Assembly: GCA_009760855.2 (NCBI GenBank)
Contig: WPIO01000056.1
Coordinates: 1,583,501-1,647,500, forward strand
Direction of reading: 5' to 3'
DNA length: 64,000 nt
Source: Cristatella mucedo
Taxonomy: Eukaryota > Bryozoa > Phylactolaemata > Cristatellidae
Below, piece after piece: positions 33,560 through 45,165 of the stretch (position 1 is its first letter; every line of letters begins with the position of its first letter). The notes below the pieces were generated by a model. That model was not told the origin of the DNA. It made no database searches and saw nothing but the letters and a program-made list of their open reading frames with translations. The position numbers were made by a program, and so were the translations under genes.

Positions 33560-34445
33560 GTCTTTAATGCGACGACTGGTCGGAAACGAGGACTCAACGG
33601 CGGGACAGCGATGGCGTGAAGCGTCGGTGAACGGTTCAGTCGGAGCGGCGGGCCGGCCATTTCTGCTCGCCGTTACTTTGGTCGAACCGGCGAGCTCGGG
33701 TTTTCCCCGCAGTTATCATGGGAGCGATTTGACCTCTCACCTCTGTTAGATTACCCAACCGAAGCGGCCCCACCGGAGTGCCGTCGAATTCGGCCGGAGC
33801 GCTGCGATGCTGGTCGCGTTTCTTCCTAGTCGGCGAGCTCCTTCTGTAACCGTCGCCTTTCCGGAGGCGCTCACCGGCAAAGAGGTGAGAGCTGCACAGC
33901 TCGCGACGTGGCAGAAGCTCCGACATTGTAGACGACGCGTCAGCGCTGCGGCGAGCACGGCGTGTGCTTCAGAGTCCGGACATTAGGGCATCCTGCCTCG
34001 AAAGCGGCGCTCGCGACGGCGCGCTAGCCCGTCCTTAGCGCCGGCCGGCGCTCTAGTCCAATGAACGCGGCGGCCGCCGCCGGAGCCGTAGAGCTCGCGC
34101 ATGTGAGCTTGAGCGACTCGTAGGCGCAGCACCGATGCATGCACGCACGCACGTACACGCACGTACGCCGCCCGTACGCAGTAGCCGAACGCGGCGAAGA
34201 GCGTGTTCAGCAGCATGACAAAGGCCGCACACTCATCCGTACGTGGCGCAGGGAGCCGTAGATTCACCGGCCGCGGCGGGTCACGGGAAGTCACAGACGG
34301 TCGCCGGGTACGTTCGCCGCAGCGTGAACAGTGCGTCTCTCGCACGGCGACGCCCGGAGTGCCTCTTTTCCGGTCGACGGCTCGTGCGCTTCCGGCTCGT
34401 TCGCTTCCGGCTCGAGCGCTACCGCCTTGAGTACGAGACTGAGCG
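33560..34445. other. CpG-rich block, candidate promoter region
   Basis: The most CpG-dense part of the window, with many CGCG, CGGCGG and CCGCCG runs, a CACGCACGTACACGCACGTA stretch near 34142 and a duplicated TTCCGGCTCG block at about 34391-34420. On the minus strand an open frame (33983-34345) includes FVMLLNTLFAAFGYCVRAA, which I do not recognise. It could be a promoter of gene 2 or of a divergent gene; composition alone does not decide. Confidence 0.3.
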
Positions 34446-34689
34446 CCTGTTGCACGACAGACTTTATACCGCAGCTTTATACCGTGGATTTCGACATAAA
34501 CGGCTGCTAGTCGCTATAGTTCGGCGAGCCGCGAATACGAATACGGCGCGATCTGGCTTACCCGAAGGAATTCCTGACGCAATCGCACGACGGTACGACC
34601 ACCAGCTTACTAGCTATTGGTGAAACAAGTGCGACTCGGATTTCTGGAAAGATCAGCGCTCGAAATCGGCTTGGTCGGCATATTTTCCG

Positions 34690-35405
34690 TTGCATCCGCA
34701 CGAAGTCTTAGTGTCCTGTTCCAAAAGTGACCTTTCGCTGGATGATCGCATCAGCTCCGCAGTCAAGCATGCCCACGTTCAGCTGCATATTATTGCTAAA
34801 ATATGGGCTTGCTTAGAAAGGAATACTAATACATCCCAATTGGTCGATGCATCTGCGACATCAATCATGCCTCGACTTGTGTAACCCACTGGTTGCTGGT
34901 CAATCGCCCTATGTAATCAGCACTAACAGTTGGTGCAAAACTTTGCGGCTAGGCTTGTCTGTTGTGAGCATCGCAATTGTCACACCGCATCGTTTCTCGC
35001 TGATCTGCACTGGCTTCCAATCAAGCAGCGTGTTGACTTGAAGGTTTTGTAACTTACTTTTTGGTCCCTTAATTCTCTGGCTTCAGTCTACCAATCAGAA
35101 CTACTCGCCCACCAGGCAAAGCATCGTACAACCTGCTTTTTTGACTCAAATCGTTTAGCCATACCTCGCACGAACCTCAAAACCACTGGAGACCGCGTGT
35201 TTAGTTCCTATGCTCCCAACGCCTGGAACACACTCCCGACTGGCGTCACGACATCCACGGACTTTCTGACTTTAAAAAATGAAGCCAAAAACCTTTTTCT
35301 CGAAGCATTTGGTGGATTCTTGTGATTCGTACATTATGTGCTTACAGGTGCTGACACTGGGCATGCTAGGACGAACCGTATTTGCACGTTGACCATGTGC
35401 ACGAT
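34690..35405 (+). mobile_element. L2-A LINE copy without tail
   Basis: Reads SDLSLDDRISSAVKHAHVQL, then frameshifted RT C-terminus (LICTGFQSS, GDRVFSSYAPNAWN-like) and UTR ending ACCTCTAACCAT at 35417. It lacks its own hairpin tail and meets a reverse copy tail to tail. Confidence 0.82.
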
Positions 35406-35417
35406 ACCTCTAACCAT

Positions 35418-35780
35418 AATAACAATAATAATAATAATAAGACACGTGCTAAAGCGCTCTCATAGAACTCAATCTCTTTCTAGGCACTTTACATTTGCTG
35501 CAAAGGAAACACGATTGAACGATTAGTGAGCGGTAGCATGCTATATAAACAACTAGAATAACATGGTTAGGGGTGACATGCACAGAGTCAGCATACAAGT
35601 ATGGTTAGCGGCAGCATGCAAAGCTTCCGCTGCCATAAGCACATAAAGGACGAATCACAGTGACCTACTAATTGCTGTCCTAAATAGGTGCGTTTGTAAA
35701 ATAAATTTAATGTCGTCAATTCAGGGGACGTCGTGATGCAAGCAGGGATCACAGTATGCTTGTCGACATTATGCATGTTA
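35418..35780 (-). mobile_element. L2-A LINE 3' end, tail to tail with the preceding copy
   Basis: Starts with an AATAAT tract, then the tail (GAACTCAATCTCTTTCTAGG on plus) and UTR blocks (AATAACATGGTTAGGGGTG) into the first RT bases, ending near 35760. Confidence 0.82.
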
Positions 35781-36399
35781 TCACAAAAACCATCAATCGC
35801 ACTTCGTGTAGAGCATCTGTGAAGTGCCTAGAAAGAGCTTAATTTATCTGAGAAACATACGTTGTACTGTTATTGTTACTCTTATGCCGCCATTTCACTG
35901 CATCTTGGGTTGTATTCCCGTTAGTCATACTTAGCCCACTGCAGCCTGCCAGTCCGAGGCTTGCACGCCTGGCGGCTCCGAGCTCCACACTCTGCCCATG
36001 AGCACCAACAAACGTTCTCGTGACTCGCTACGTTCGGAACTCATAAATAACTCATCCGTGATTAAAGGTGGCTGTGCCTTAACGTGGGTATAAGACGGCC
36101 TGAATTGCCTTTTAAACGTCTGACCATTGGACCTGGATCGCCATTCGAGCTGGCTTCGGTAGGGTGACCGCAGTATGCTGGCCAAAAGCAGTGGGGCATT
36201 TCCCTTGGTGAGGAACCTTGGAGTTTTTCGGCAGTAGAAGCTGGCCTAATTAAGCTTTAAAACAGGTCGCTGGTAAAAATATCGAAAGAGTAGCAGTTAA
36301 AGCTCGTTCATACAGGCATAAACTCGCTTTAACAAATGTGCATCAAGATAGAGAACGCAACATCTGCAGCATCTTCTTTTCTGCTGCTAACTGTTTCAG

Positions 36400-36610
36400 G
36401 TGCGTTTCCAGCCGTCCTGAGCTGCTACTCCCACGATAATCGCTTCCTCGGCTGCCCTCCTGACTCGGCTATGGCTTTCTCGTTCTCTTTGCTTCGTGAG
36501 ATGGGGTCACTCGGCTACCGTGCACATGTTCACCGAAAGCCGGACAGGCTTTGATTTCGCTAACGAAACCTTTCCAGGGTAACGTCCATTTAGTCTTTGC
36601 GACTTGGTGG
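36400..36610 (+). mobile_element. L2-B LINE 3' fragment
   Basis: CCGTCCTGAGCTGCTACTCC, CTCTTTGCTTCGTGAGATGG and CACCGAAAGCC match the L2-B 3' region, somewhat diverged. Confidence 0.65.
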
Positions 36611-36651
36611 AGGAGTGACGATACAAACTTTGCCTTGATATTGGGTATCTC

Positions 36652-36712
36652 AACTCTGCGCCTTCACTTCGAACTCCACGCCTTCACATCCGAGTCTGCA
36701 CCTTCACTTTCG
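36652..36712. repeat. three ~20-bp tandem repeats
   Basis: Units AACTCTGCGCCTTCACTTCG, AACTCCACGCCTTCACATCC and AGTCTGCACCTTCACTTTCG follow one another. Non-coding. Confidence 0.75.
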
Positions 36713-36974
36713 ATAATCCTTTTTCACCCCCATTCACAGCATGCAACGAAATCTTATCGGAAGAAAATGGTTCACTCGTTCATATTTTTAGGAGGGCGAG
36801 CAGTACGTGTACGCACTTCGCAAACTTTGATTTATCAACGTTGAAGGTAACTAAAGATTCCAGGCGGCCTCACGAGAGAAACGGCAGCAGCTTGAAGATA
36901 ACCTTCCACATTGTAGTAGTGGTAGCGTCACGTCCAGCAAGTGACGGATTCTGGCAGGTGTTCAGACGAAATTG

Positions 36975-36984
36975 AGTGTGTGTT

Positions 36985-37064
<80 letters not shown>
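36975..37064. repeat. (GT)n microsatellite
   Basis: About 80 bases of uninterrupted GT after a short imperfect start. Confidence 0.95.
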
Positions 37065-37067
<3 letters not shown>

Positions 37068-37069
37068 CC

Positions 37070-37565
37070 TATTCTACACAGAATAAGGCACGTAAATACG
37101 GTCGGAAATATTAATAAACATAACTAAATACAGTCTGATGCATCCCCACCCTGCGGTCGAGCCTGCCGCAGTCCAGCTCCCTGACCCTGGAGCCCGAAGC
37201 TGCTGCCAGTTGCTTGCTCAGTTGCCTCCCATCAAGGTCAGACTCGAGAACTTCATAGGCTGACCTTGCGAAAGACGCACAAAGTGATGTGTGTCAATTC
37301 TCTGGGCCGGAATCTAGCTACCCGGAGGCCACTGCTCAACAACCTCGGTCAAGGCAATGCTCTTATTCGGCCATGCAGGAAATCTAGATCTAGATCAAAG
37401 ACTACATTGACAGCAGTCTAGATTGACTAGACCACGCGTCAATTTAGAGCAGAAAATGTAAGCTTAAAAATTCGATCAAAAGTGGGTCGCGTTGAATTGT
37501 GTCCGAAGTTCGAATGCCACAGCTAGCATCCCTGAAAGACGGCATGTCAATACGTCCGCCAGTCT
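37070..37565. other. intergenic sequence, nothing recognised
   Basis: GC-balanced spacer with a small CTAGATCTAGATC cluster near 37385. No gene or repeat family recognised. Confidence 0.45.
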
Positions 37566-37569
37566 TCCT

Positions 37570-37705
37570 GCCTATCTTATAATAATAATAATAATAATAA
37601 TACAGTTGATAAAGCGCCTTGAGAGAACTCAATCTCTTTCTAGATGCTTTGCATTTGCTACAAAGGAAACACGATCGAATGGTGAGTGGTATCATGCTTG
37701 ATAAC
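37570..37705 (-). mobile_element. short L2-A 3' end
   Basis: An AATAAT tract, AAAGCGCCTTGAGAGAACTC and GAAACACGATCGAATGGTGA on the plus strand. It is truncated after about 110 bases of UTR. Confidence 0.8.
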
Positions 37706-37709
37706 CTTA

Positions 37710-38930
37710 ATTGTGTCGGGAGCTTCCAATCATATGTCGCGAAGGCAAGACTAGGCTACGAATTTACCCCGCTCGAGATCGCCAGCGGGAAATCAAATCG
37801 GACATCGAGAACGATGCCGGAGCTCCGGTCGTCATGCTGCATCCGGTAGCTCTTGCTGCAGACGACGTTTAACGGGGAGACGACAAGGTCTTATGACCCT
37901 TGCCTGAGGGCGATAGTGCTTCCAGCGCTAGAAGATGTTGCTCTGACAGCCACCTGCCTCAATCGTACTCTTGGCTTGTGCGCTTGTAGCTCGTAGGCAA
38001 AGAGATCGTGTGCAGCCACAGGCTTGCACCAGAGGCTTTGAACAGGAAGGATGGTGGCAGAGCACCAGCCTCGACCCCTACGGAGTAGGATCCCTGGGAA
38101 GTCGTCTACTGTGATGTGCTCTAGACGATGCCTCTAGCATGATGGATAGCTTCGATCACGATATTTGGACTAGCAGCTCAGAATTTGAATTCGTGCTTTT
38201 CGAGCCAACACCGAAGAAATAAATATAATTGTACGACTCTATGAAATAAGACGACATGAGCAGTCCGCTTTTTTCCAGCTAAAGGATGAATAATTTGTTC
38301 AGCTGCTGGATTGCGGCTCGATCTGCAGTCTTCGTTTCCACTACCGTCTTCTTTGCCACTGCTGGACTTCTGCACGATATGCATGTGCATATAGACCAAA
38401 GGTGTGTGTCAATCTGATGCCGCATGCTGAAAAAATTCAATTGCTGAAGCTATTCTGGGGGACGGCTATACGACGGTGACACCAATGCCTCACTGAAAGT
38501 CCCCTCGAGGCTTTCGTGGAATCATCCCCTAAAGTAATTAGCAGGCCGAATCGATTTCTTGCCTTAATCAAAAGAGCACATTTGGGCTACGCCAAGCGCT
38601 CTCTCACATCTTCCGATTCTATTCCTGCCAACCTCAGAGGAGCTAATCAGTCATTAGGAGAGACCTTTTGCGTCAGAGAAGCTTAAGTGACTTAGTGCTT
38701 GTGCATGTAACAAAGTTATATAAAAAATAATGAATGTATAATTGATGAAAGAAAACCATCAAGATCAGATATCATATTTAATTTTTAGTTCATGCTTCTA
38801 CTGCTTATTTGTATGGTACCAAACATGTCCACGGAAAATGGTTAGAGAAATCGTTGCATTTTCTTATTTGCAGTACGTTTAAAGTCATCTGCTATCACCG
38901 TGTGGCCAGCACTTACAAGTTGAAACAAGA
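37710..38930. other. intergenic sequence, nothing recognised
   Basis: Mixed-composition spacer. Short open frames show no family features. Confidence 0.45.
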
Positions 38931-38944
38931 CTTTCGTAAATGAA

Positions 38945-38985
38945 ATATATATATATATTTATAAATATATAAATATATATATATA

Positions 38986-39016
<31 letters not shown>

Positions 39017-39017
39017 C
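38945..39017. repeat. (TA)n-rich tract
   Basis: ATATAT runs interrupted by TTTATAAATATA. Confidence 0.9.
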
Positions 39018-39439
39018 ACCCAAGCGAGACAGGGAGCTCTTGCCTGCTTCCGCCCTTCATTTCTCGTCACCAGAGTCCTCGCCGAGTTCAGAGCCTGCGC
39101 TCGCTATTACCATGTTCTCCTTAGGCTAAAAAACAGTCCCCCCCCTTCTTGGGCCACTCCTGCGATACTCCGCTGCCAGAGACCGGCGCCTCGGCCTCGG
39201 CTTATGTAGCCCAGCTTATGTAGCCCCTAAGTGGCAACAGCAGCACAGCCCAGAGGGCTGCTTCGCTGCTGCTTTAGAAGGCTGGGAATGCCTCTAGGAT
39301 GTCTGCTATGACCAAGGCTGGCTGGGCCACGCAAGCCATACCCGAACCATGTCTGCTTCTGCCCCTGATGGGACGCCCCAGTGCCCATTGTCACCTTGGC
39401 CCTCAGTCCTGGCCTTTTGCTGACACTGTTGCATATCTC

Positions 39440-40017
39440 CTGTTGAGTTTGCACGAAATCTAGGCGTCATGTTCCAAAATGACCTTTCGTTAGACGACTA
39501 CTTCGGCTCCACAATCAAGTCTGCCTACTTTCAGCTTTAACAGCAATGCTAAAATTCGGGCTTATTTAGACAGAGATACCACATATAAGACATACCGTCG
39601 TGACTTCTGTAACGGCTTGCTGGTCTACCGGCCTGGGCAATTAGTTCCTTACAGCTGGTACCAAACTCTGCAGCTAAGCTTGTCTGTTGTGAGCAGCACA
39701 GTTGCCACATCACACCACTTCTCGCCTACCTGCACTAGCTACCAGTCAAAAACGCACCTATTTATCACAGCATTCAGTCGGTCCTTGTGATTCGTCCTTT
39801 ATGTGCTTATGCGTGCTGACACTGTGCATGCTGCCACTAACCACGCTTGCATGCTGACCCTGTGCATGTCACCCCTGACCATTTTATTCTTGCTGGTTAT
39901 CAAGCACGATACCACTCACCGGGCGATCGTGTTTCCTTTGCCGCAAATATGAAGTGCCTAGAAAGAGATTGAGTTCTCCGTGGGCGCTTTATCAAGTGTT
40001 TTATTATTATTCTTGTT
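39440..40017 (+). mobile_element. L2-A LINE copy with internal deletion
   Basis: RT from ARNLGVMFQNDLSLDD, decayed, up to CTACCAGTCAA at about 39750, then directly AAACGCACCTATTTATC. Roughly 265 bases present in the copy at 47020 are missing. The UTR, hairpin tail (GAGATTGAGTTCTCCGTGGG) and ATTATT end are complete. An R2-like element begins immediately after. Confidence 0.85.
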
Positions 40018-43000
40018 CGCCTCACTGTTTGTTCATAATGCCACCAGCGGTTGTCCAAGCTGCACTCGCTATCCTCTTACCTTGCTCGTAAACACCACTC
40101 CTAAAGCTCCTCGTCCGATGCCAGCTCTGCCCCGTCGTCTGTTCATCGGTGGCAGTACTCTCAGCAAACACCTTTGCAGCACGCGCCACACCTCGTCGGT
40201 AGACGAACTTCCTCCTCCCCTGGCATCTAGCTTGACTCGGGACATGCCCGCCCCGACCTCCCTCCATCATCATTGACGACACCTTCTCGAATTGGTCCGC
40301 GTGCCACTCCATCTGAGACCCCTTACCCTGCCCCGGTGCCGACAATCTGAGCCTCATCGGTAGCTGTACGTCAGCCTTCCGGACAGCTGTCGCCATCTCC
40401 TACAGACGCTCCACGTTCGCCCAGCGAGTTTGTCGAGCTGTGGCTGTGGTCCCGCGTACAGGCCAGCGAGTGGGCGAACGACTGGCACGGCTTCGTAGCC
40501 TCCGTCCTTCTCCTTAGCAATGGCTGGTAGTCGTTTGCCCGACGCATAGCCGAAGATCGCGAGCGAAAGCACCACCGCACTCGTCTTGAGTCCTGACTCG
40601 CCTCAACCAGACGAATCTGCATCCGGCGGTCTGCGGCCATGGGACGCCAGGTGTGCCTCGCATCTGCACCGCCCTGGCGTGTCAAACCGCACCGAGGCCG
40701 TCCGTGAGGTCCTGCCACCAGCGCCGTCGAACTTCGCCAGTGACGTAGCAGCCTGCCGCTCCCTCTGGGAGGCCGAGTCGCAGGCCCGGCCTTTTGACAA
40801 TGATGTCTGCCGACTCTACTCGCCCGGACCATCCCTTCTAACCCGGCTCAGCAATCCAGCCTGATGTCTCCTCTTTTGGATGAGGACGTCGCCGTGCACA
40901 GCCAGCAACACGTCTCTGGGAGCCGACTACCTGGAATACGGCCACTTACACCTCGTCGACCAGGGGCTGAGGCTCGTTGTGTGCATCCTGAACGGCTGCA
41001 TCCACTTCGGGGACGTCCCTTCAGCGTGGAAAACGGGGTTCGCGATCCTTATCCAAAAGAAGGACGACCCAAGCATGCCCGGTAACTCTGTCCCATCATG
41101 CTCTTGACCACTCTATATAAGCTGCTCTCGGGCAACCTGGCCGCGAGGTTGTGCAAGTTAGCAGGTGGCTGTTGGCTGCTGTCACTTCGGCAAACGGGCT
41201 TTGTTTCGGGTGTGGAGGGCTGCCTAGAGCAGTCCTTCCTTTTGGAGAGCGCCTTTGAAGAGGTCAGAGATCAGCAGTGCGCTGGCATTGTGTACTCGGC
41301 GTTCCTCGACCGGCAGAATGCCTTCTGCAGCATCCTGCATATCTTCCTGCTCAGCGTGTTTCAGCATGCCGGAGTGGATGAGAGCTTCTGCTGGTGAGCA
41401 CCTCTATACCGGCTTGCTCCTGGTGTTTTGGGTACGATGAGACGCTGGTGGCGTTTCCAATGACTCCCGGCGTCCGGCAGGGCGACCCTCTGTCGCTGAT
41501 TCACTGTGATCTGGCGATGCAACCGGTTGTCAGACGCTGCCAGCATGCACGAGTCTTGCAGCCAGCTTAGCGGAACCTTCCTTGTCGGTTCGTGCCTTGG
41601 CAGAAGACCTCACTCGGATCTCAGAAGCGTTTTCTGGTCTTCGGGCCCTCGTGTCTACAGCTGAACGAGCTGCATCGACGCTGGGCATGCAGTTTCGGCC
41701 GGCGAAGTGCTCTGTCGTCGCCCACAAGGGTGCGAAGGCCGTGCCTGCCTCAATCGCCTGATACGACCGTCTGATCTCCGGACAGACTGCCGGAGAACGA
41801 TGCCGCGGCCCCATTTTGGAGCCCCACGCGGTCTCTGGCAGCATTGGGCTGAAATAGAGCAGGCCTGCTCTTCCTAAGCAACGGATATTAACCTGCTTCA
41901 GGCCAGCCCTCTCGGCCGTTAGCGAAAGCTTGACGCCTAGCGGACTTTCCTCCTGCCACGGCTCGACTACCTTTGTCGGGCTCGGCTTGTGCCTAAGGCA
42001 GCTCTGCAGCCAGCCGAAATCGCTCTGGTCGAGCTGTGTCGCTTCGCGTGCGGTCTGACGAACTCTGCGTCGGCACACTTCCATTTGGACGTCCTCTGCG
42101 GGCAGGCTTGGCCGTTTGGTCCGTTTTGGTCCGTTTTGGACGAGCGTAAGTGCCTCAAGCGGCTCTCCTTCCGCCTCTCGCTGGCTGGCTGGCCCTGAAG
42201 CGCTGGCTGTGTCCACCGACCCTGACGGCTTCGAGCACTGGGTCGTGCCTTGAGTGGTTATCACGAAGCTGCTGGAGTTCGCCAGGTTCGTGGAATGACG
42301 TGCTTGGGCGACCCAGCCTGCATAGAGCAGGGTAAGCCGCTGCCTGGCTACGAACAGATTCGCCCCCCCCCCAGCCAATCACTTTCTGACCACGGGTCTG
42401 GGCCTGTCGTTTCGGGCCTGGCGGTTCGTGTACCGAGCGAACCAACTGTCAGTGGCTGATGCTAGGAATCAGACATACCCCGGGACGGTTACCAGCTGCC
42501 GCCTATGCCTCGCGGAATGGAGGCAGACTGTTTGTCACGTGCTCAACCACTGCCACTGCCGGCTGAGGCTGTATGCAATAATGGCTTGACACGCCTGGTT
42601 GTGGGCCGCCTAATCGGAGCTCTTCCGGCCACCGCAAGCAACATGTCGGCAGGCCGCACCCTCCCGCTTGCAGGTGGTCTGGCTCTCAAGCCGTACCTGG
42701 TCATCGACATTGGCACCGATATTGTAATCGCCGATGTGGCAGTGCCGTTCGACGGCAGCGACGATGCTCTTATTATGGCCTCGAGGACTGAGACCTACAA
42801 ATATGCAGCCATTGCCCAGTCTTTCCTGGCCGCTGGCTATCCATCGGCATGATGAGGTCCTTCGTGGTCGGGGCTCTCAGCAGCTGGTGGCCAAACAATG
42901 AAGCTTACCTGGCTGACCTTGGAATCCTACGCTCAGAGAGAAAGGCATTGAGGCTGCATTGCATCTCCGACGGTATTACCGGCTCGGAAGCCGTGTGGTC

Positions 43001-43075
43001 CCTGTTCCTGGACCGGGAGACCCGGGTAGCACCCGCGACCACGGCAGGACAGGACACCCCCGGCTAATGTACATA
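40018..43075 (+). mobile_element. R2-like non-LTR retrotransposon with restriction-like endonuclease, decayed
   Basis: RT fingers: VPSAWKTGFAILIQKKDDPS (about 41015-41070), then YKLLSGNLAARLCKL and QTGFVSGVEGCLEQSFLLES, then GVRQGDPLSL (about 41472-41500). The catalytic FADD-like site reads LAED (41597-41608), followed by FRPAKCSV. Downstream is a Cys-X2-Cys-X9-His-X4-Cys knuckle (about 42499-42555), then KPYLVIDIG, IADVAVPF and KYAAIAQSFLAAGY and, in another frame, VVGALSSWWPNNEAYLADLG, the restriction-like endonuclease domain of R2/R4/NeSL-type elements. At least two frameshifts and several stops separate the parts. GC content is clearly higher than its surroundings. The N-terminal part (40018-40870) is not recognised and may include more than this element. 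Confidence 0.8.
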
Positions 43076-43109
43076 TACAAGTTAAAAAATATCAATAAAT
43101 CGTTCCATA

Positions 43110-43250
43110 AGTGTGTAAAATTCGTCTCTATTGTCTCTTTTTTCTTCTCATCCCTTCACTCTCTGGCAATCATGCTCTCTTTCTCTCGATTATCAGTCTC
43201 TTTCTCTTTCTTTATCTTGATGTCTCTCTCTCAAGTAAAACATGTAAAAT
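43110..43250. repeat. pyrimidine-rich TCTCT tract
   Basis: Loose TTTCTCTC repeats following the R2-like element, preceding the long (CT)n. Confidence 0.5.
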
Positions 43251-43389
43251 AGGTCAACTGCTTAAGCTCTATAGAAGCTGCATAAGCTGCCTTCTAGCTG
43301 CTTTCTACATGAATGGGTCGAAAATGAATGCTTCTGCTAGGGTATTTTAACCCAGGATCTGGCTCGTGAAGTTGGAGCTTGTAACTAGC

Positions 43390-43550
<161 letters not shown>

Positions 43551-43552
43551 CG

Positions 43553-43640
43553 TATAATAATAATAATACTAATGCACTTAATAAAGCACCCTCAGAGAAT
43601 TCAATCTCTTTCTAGGCTCTTTACAAATTCTTTCTCTTTA
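43553..43640 (-). mobile_element. L2-A tail-only fragment
   Basis: An AATAAT tract and the hairpin tail (AAAGCACCCTCAGAGAATTC on plus), then unrelated sequence. An extreme 5' truncation. Confidence 0.7.
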
Positions 43641-43839
43641 CAAATTTATTAAGTGTCGGACGCTCAAAATAAAGTTTATGTATCACTTTATTTTACACGT
43701 CGTTTCGTATGTGACTTTGCATGCTAGGCAGATGAATTATTGGGAAAGCTATCCTCAATCGAATTTCTCACTGAACAGCTTTGCCTATATTAGGATTACA
43801 CTTTCGATGTTCTTTTGTGAATAAATACATGATTATAAT

Positions 43840-44360
43840 AATACTACTACTAATGCACTTGATAAAGCGCCCTCAGAGAACTCAATCTCTTTCTAGGCGC
43901 TTTACATTTGCTGCAAAGGGAAACGCGATTGAATCGTGAGTAATATCATGCTTGATAAACAACATGAATAACATGGTTAGGGGTGACATGCACAGGGTCA
44001 GCATGCAAATGTGGTTAGTGGCAGCATGCATAGTGTCAGCACGCTTAAGCACATGTAGGATGAATCACAGGGACCCACTAAATGCCGTCCTAAATAGGCG
44101 TGTTTTTAAGCTCTTTTTAAACGTGTTCAAGTCAGGGGACGTTCTGACGAAAGTCGGGAGGGAGCTCCAGGCTTTGGAATCAAACGAACTAAATGCATGG
44201 TGTCCAAAGGATTTGAGGTTTGTACGAGGTATTGGTAAACTGTTGGATTCCGAGAAGCGGGTGGTACGATACTTGGCCTGATGGGGGAGTAGATCCGAGA
44301 AATAGGCTGGAGCCAAAGAATGAAGTGACCTAAAAGTGAGCGACAAAACCTGGAAGCTTG
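43840..44360 (-). mobile_element. L2-A LINE copy, 3' UTR and RT C-terminus
   Basis: A tail with AAAGCGCCCTCAGAGAACTC, UTR, then RT on the minus strand ([39 protein letters not shown] and HAFSSFDSKAWSSLPTF). One of the better-kept copies, ending near 44360. Confidence 0.88.
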
Positions 44361-44429
44361 ATTGCTGTATGTGTATATGTACAGACGGAATAACGTCTGA
44401 AAGCGTTGACATGTTGCTGAGAGTGAAAA

Positions 44430-45090
44430 CCTGTGTGTGAATCATTTGCTGAATCGTCGGTTGGCTTTGCTTGTTAGTGAACATGGATAGGTCTATTAAA
44501 AGATCTCTTCAGCTGCGTCAGCCTCCACAGGACTTCAGAACCCTTCCCATATTTCCGACTGCTTCGGATTTAAGAGAAACTAATCCTTTCCTACGCCGTA
44601 ACATAACAGAAGGCAGTAAGCGATGTTTGAACGTGCTACCGTGAAATTTTAAATAATACATTTGTTTGCATTGCATCGTTGAATGGTTGAGAGGAGTTTC
44701 TAGTTTGTTCTGCAGATTTATGGATAATTCTATGCTCTATATTATAAATCAATTCTCTAAGTGAAGCAGTAAAAACTTCGGTAGATAATTTACCTTCACT
44801 ATTAATACCTTCTACTATTAGGTTTTTTAATTTCATTTATATATATTTTTTAGTTCTGTTAGGTAGACAGCATCTTTGTTGGAAAGCCGGGGCTCATTTT
44901 CTGAACTTCGATTTATTCGCTTTCAACTTTAAAAGCTAAATTCTACTGAGATAATCAGTGACGACAATTCACATTAGCGTGAAGCTTACGGTGATCTAAT
45001 AACATACAAATCTTGTAATTGCCATTCATTCGCAATAAAAAAAAGTTAGCTCAAAGTTTGCCACGCGTCGCAGAGCTTTTTTTCTATTGT
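44430..45090. other. intergenic sequence, nothing recognised
   Basis: AT-rich spacer without repeat or coding signal. Confidence 0.45.
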
Positions 45091-45094
45091 TTTT

Positions 45095-45165
45095 TATGCA
45101 AAGCGCCTGGAAAGAGATAGAGTTCTCTGAGGGCGCTTTATCAAGTATGTTATTATTATTATTAC
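45095..45165 (+). mobile_element. L2-A tail-only fragment
   Basis: AAAGCGCCTGGAAAGAGATA, TTCTCTGAGGGCGCTTTATC and ATTATTATT, with no UTR upstream. Confidence 0.75.

Noticed and set aside
41530-42378. 282-codon frame on the minus strand
   Set aside because: It lies antisense to the R2-like element, whose plus strand carries recognisable RT, zinc-knuckle and endonuclease motifs; the frame follows from high GC content.
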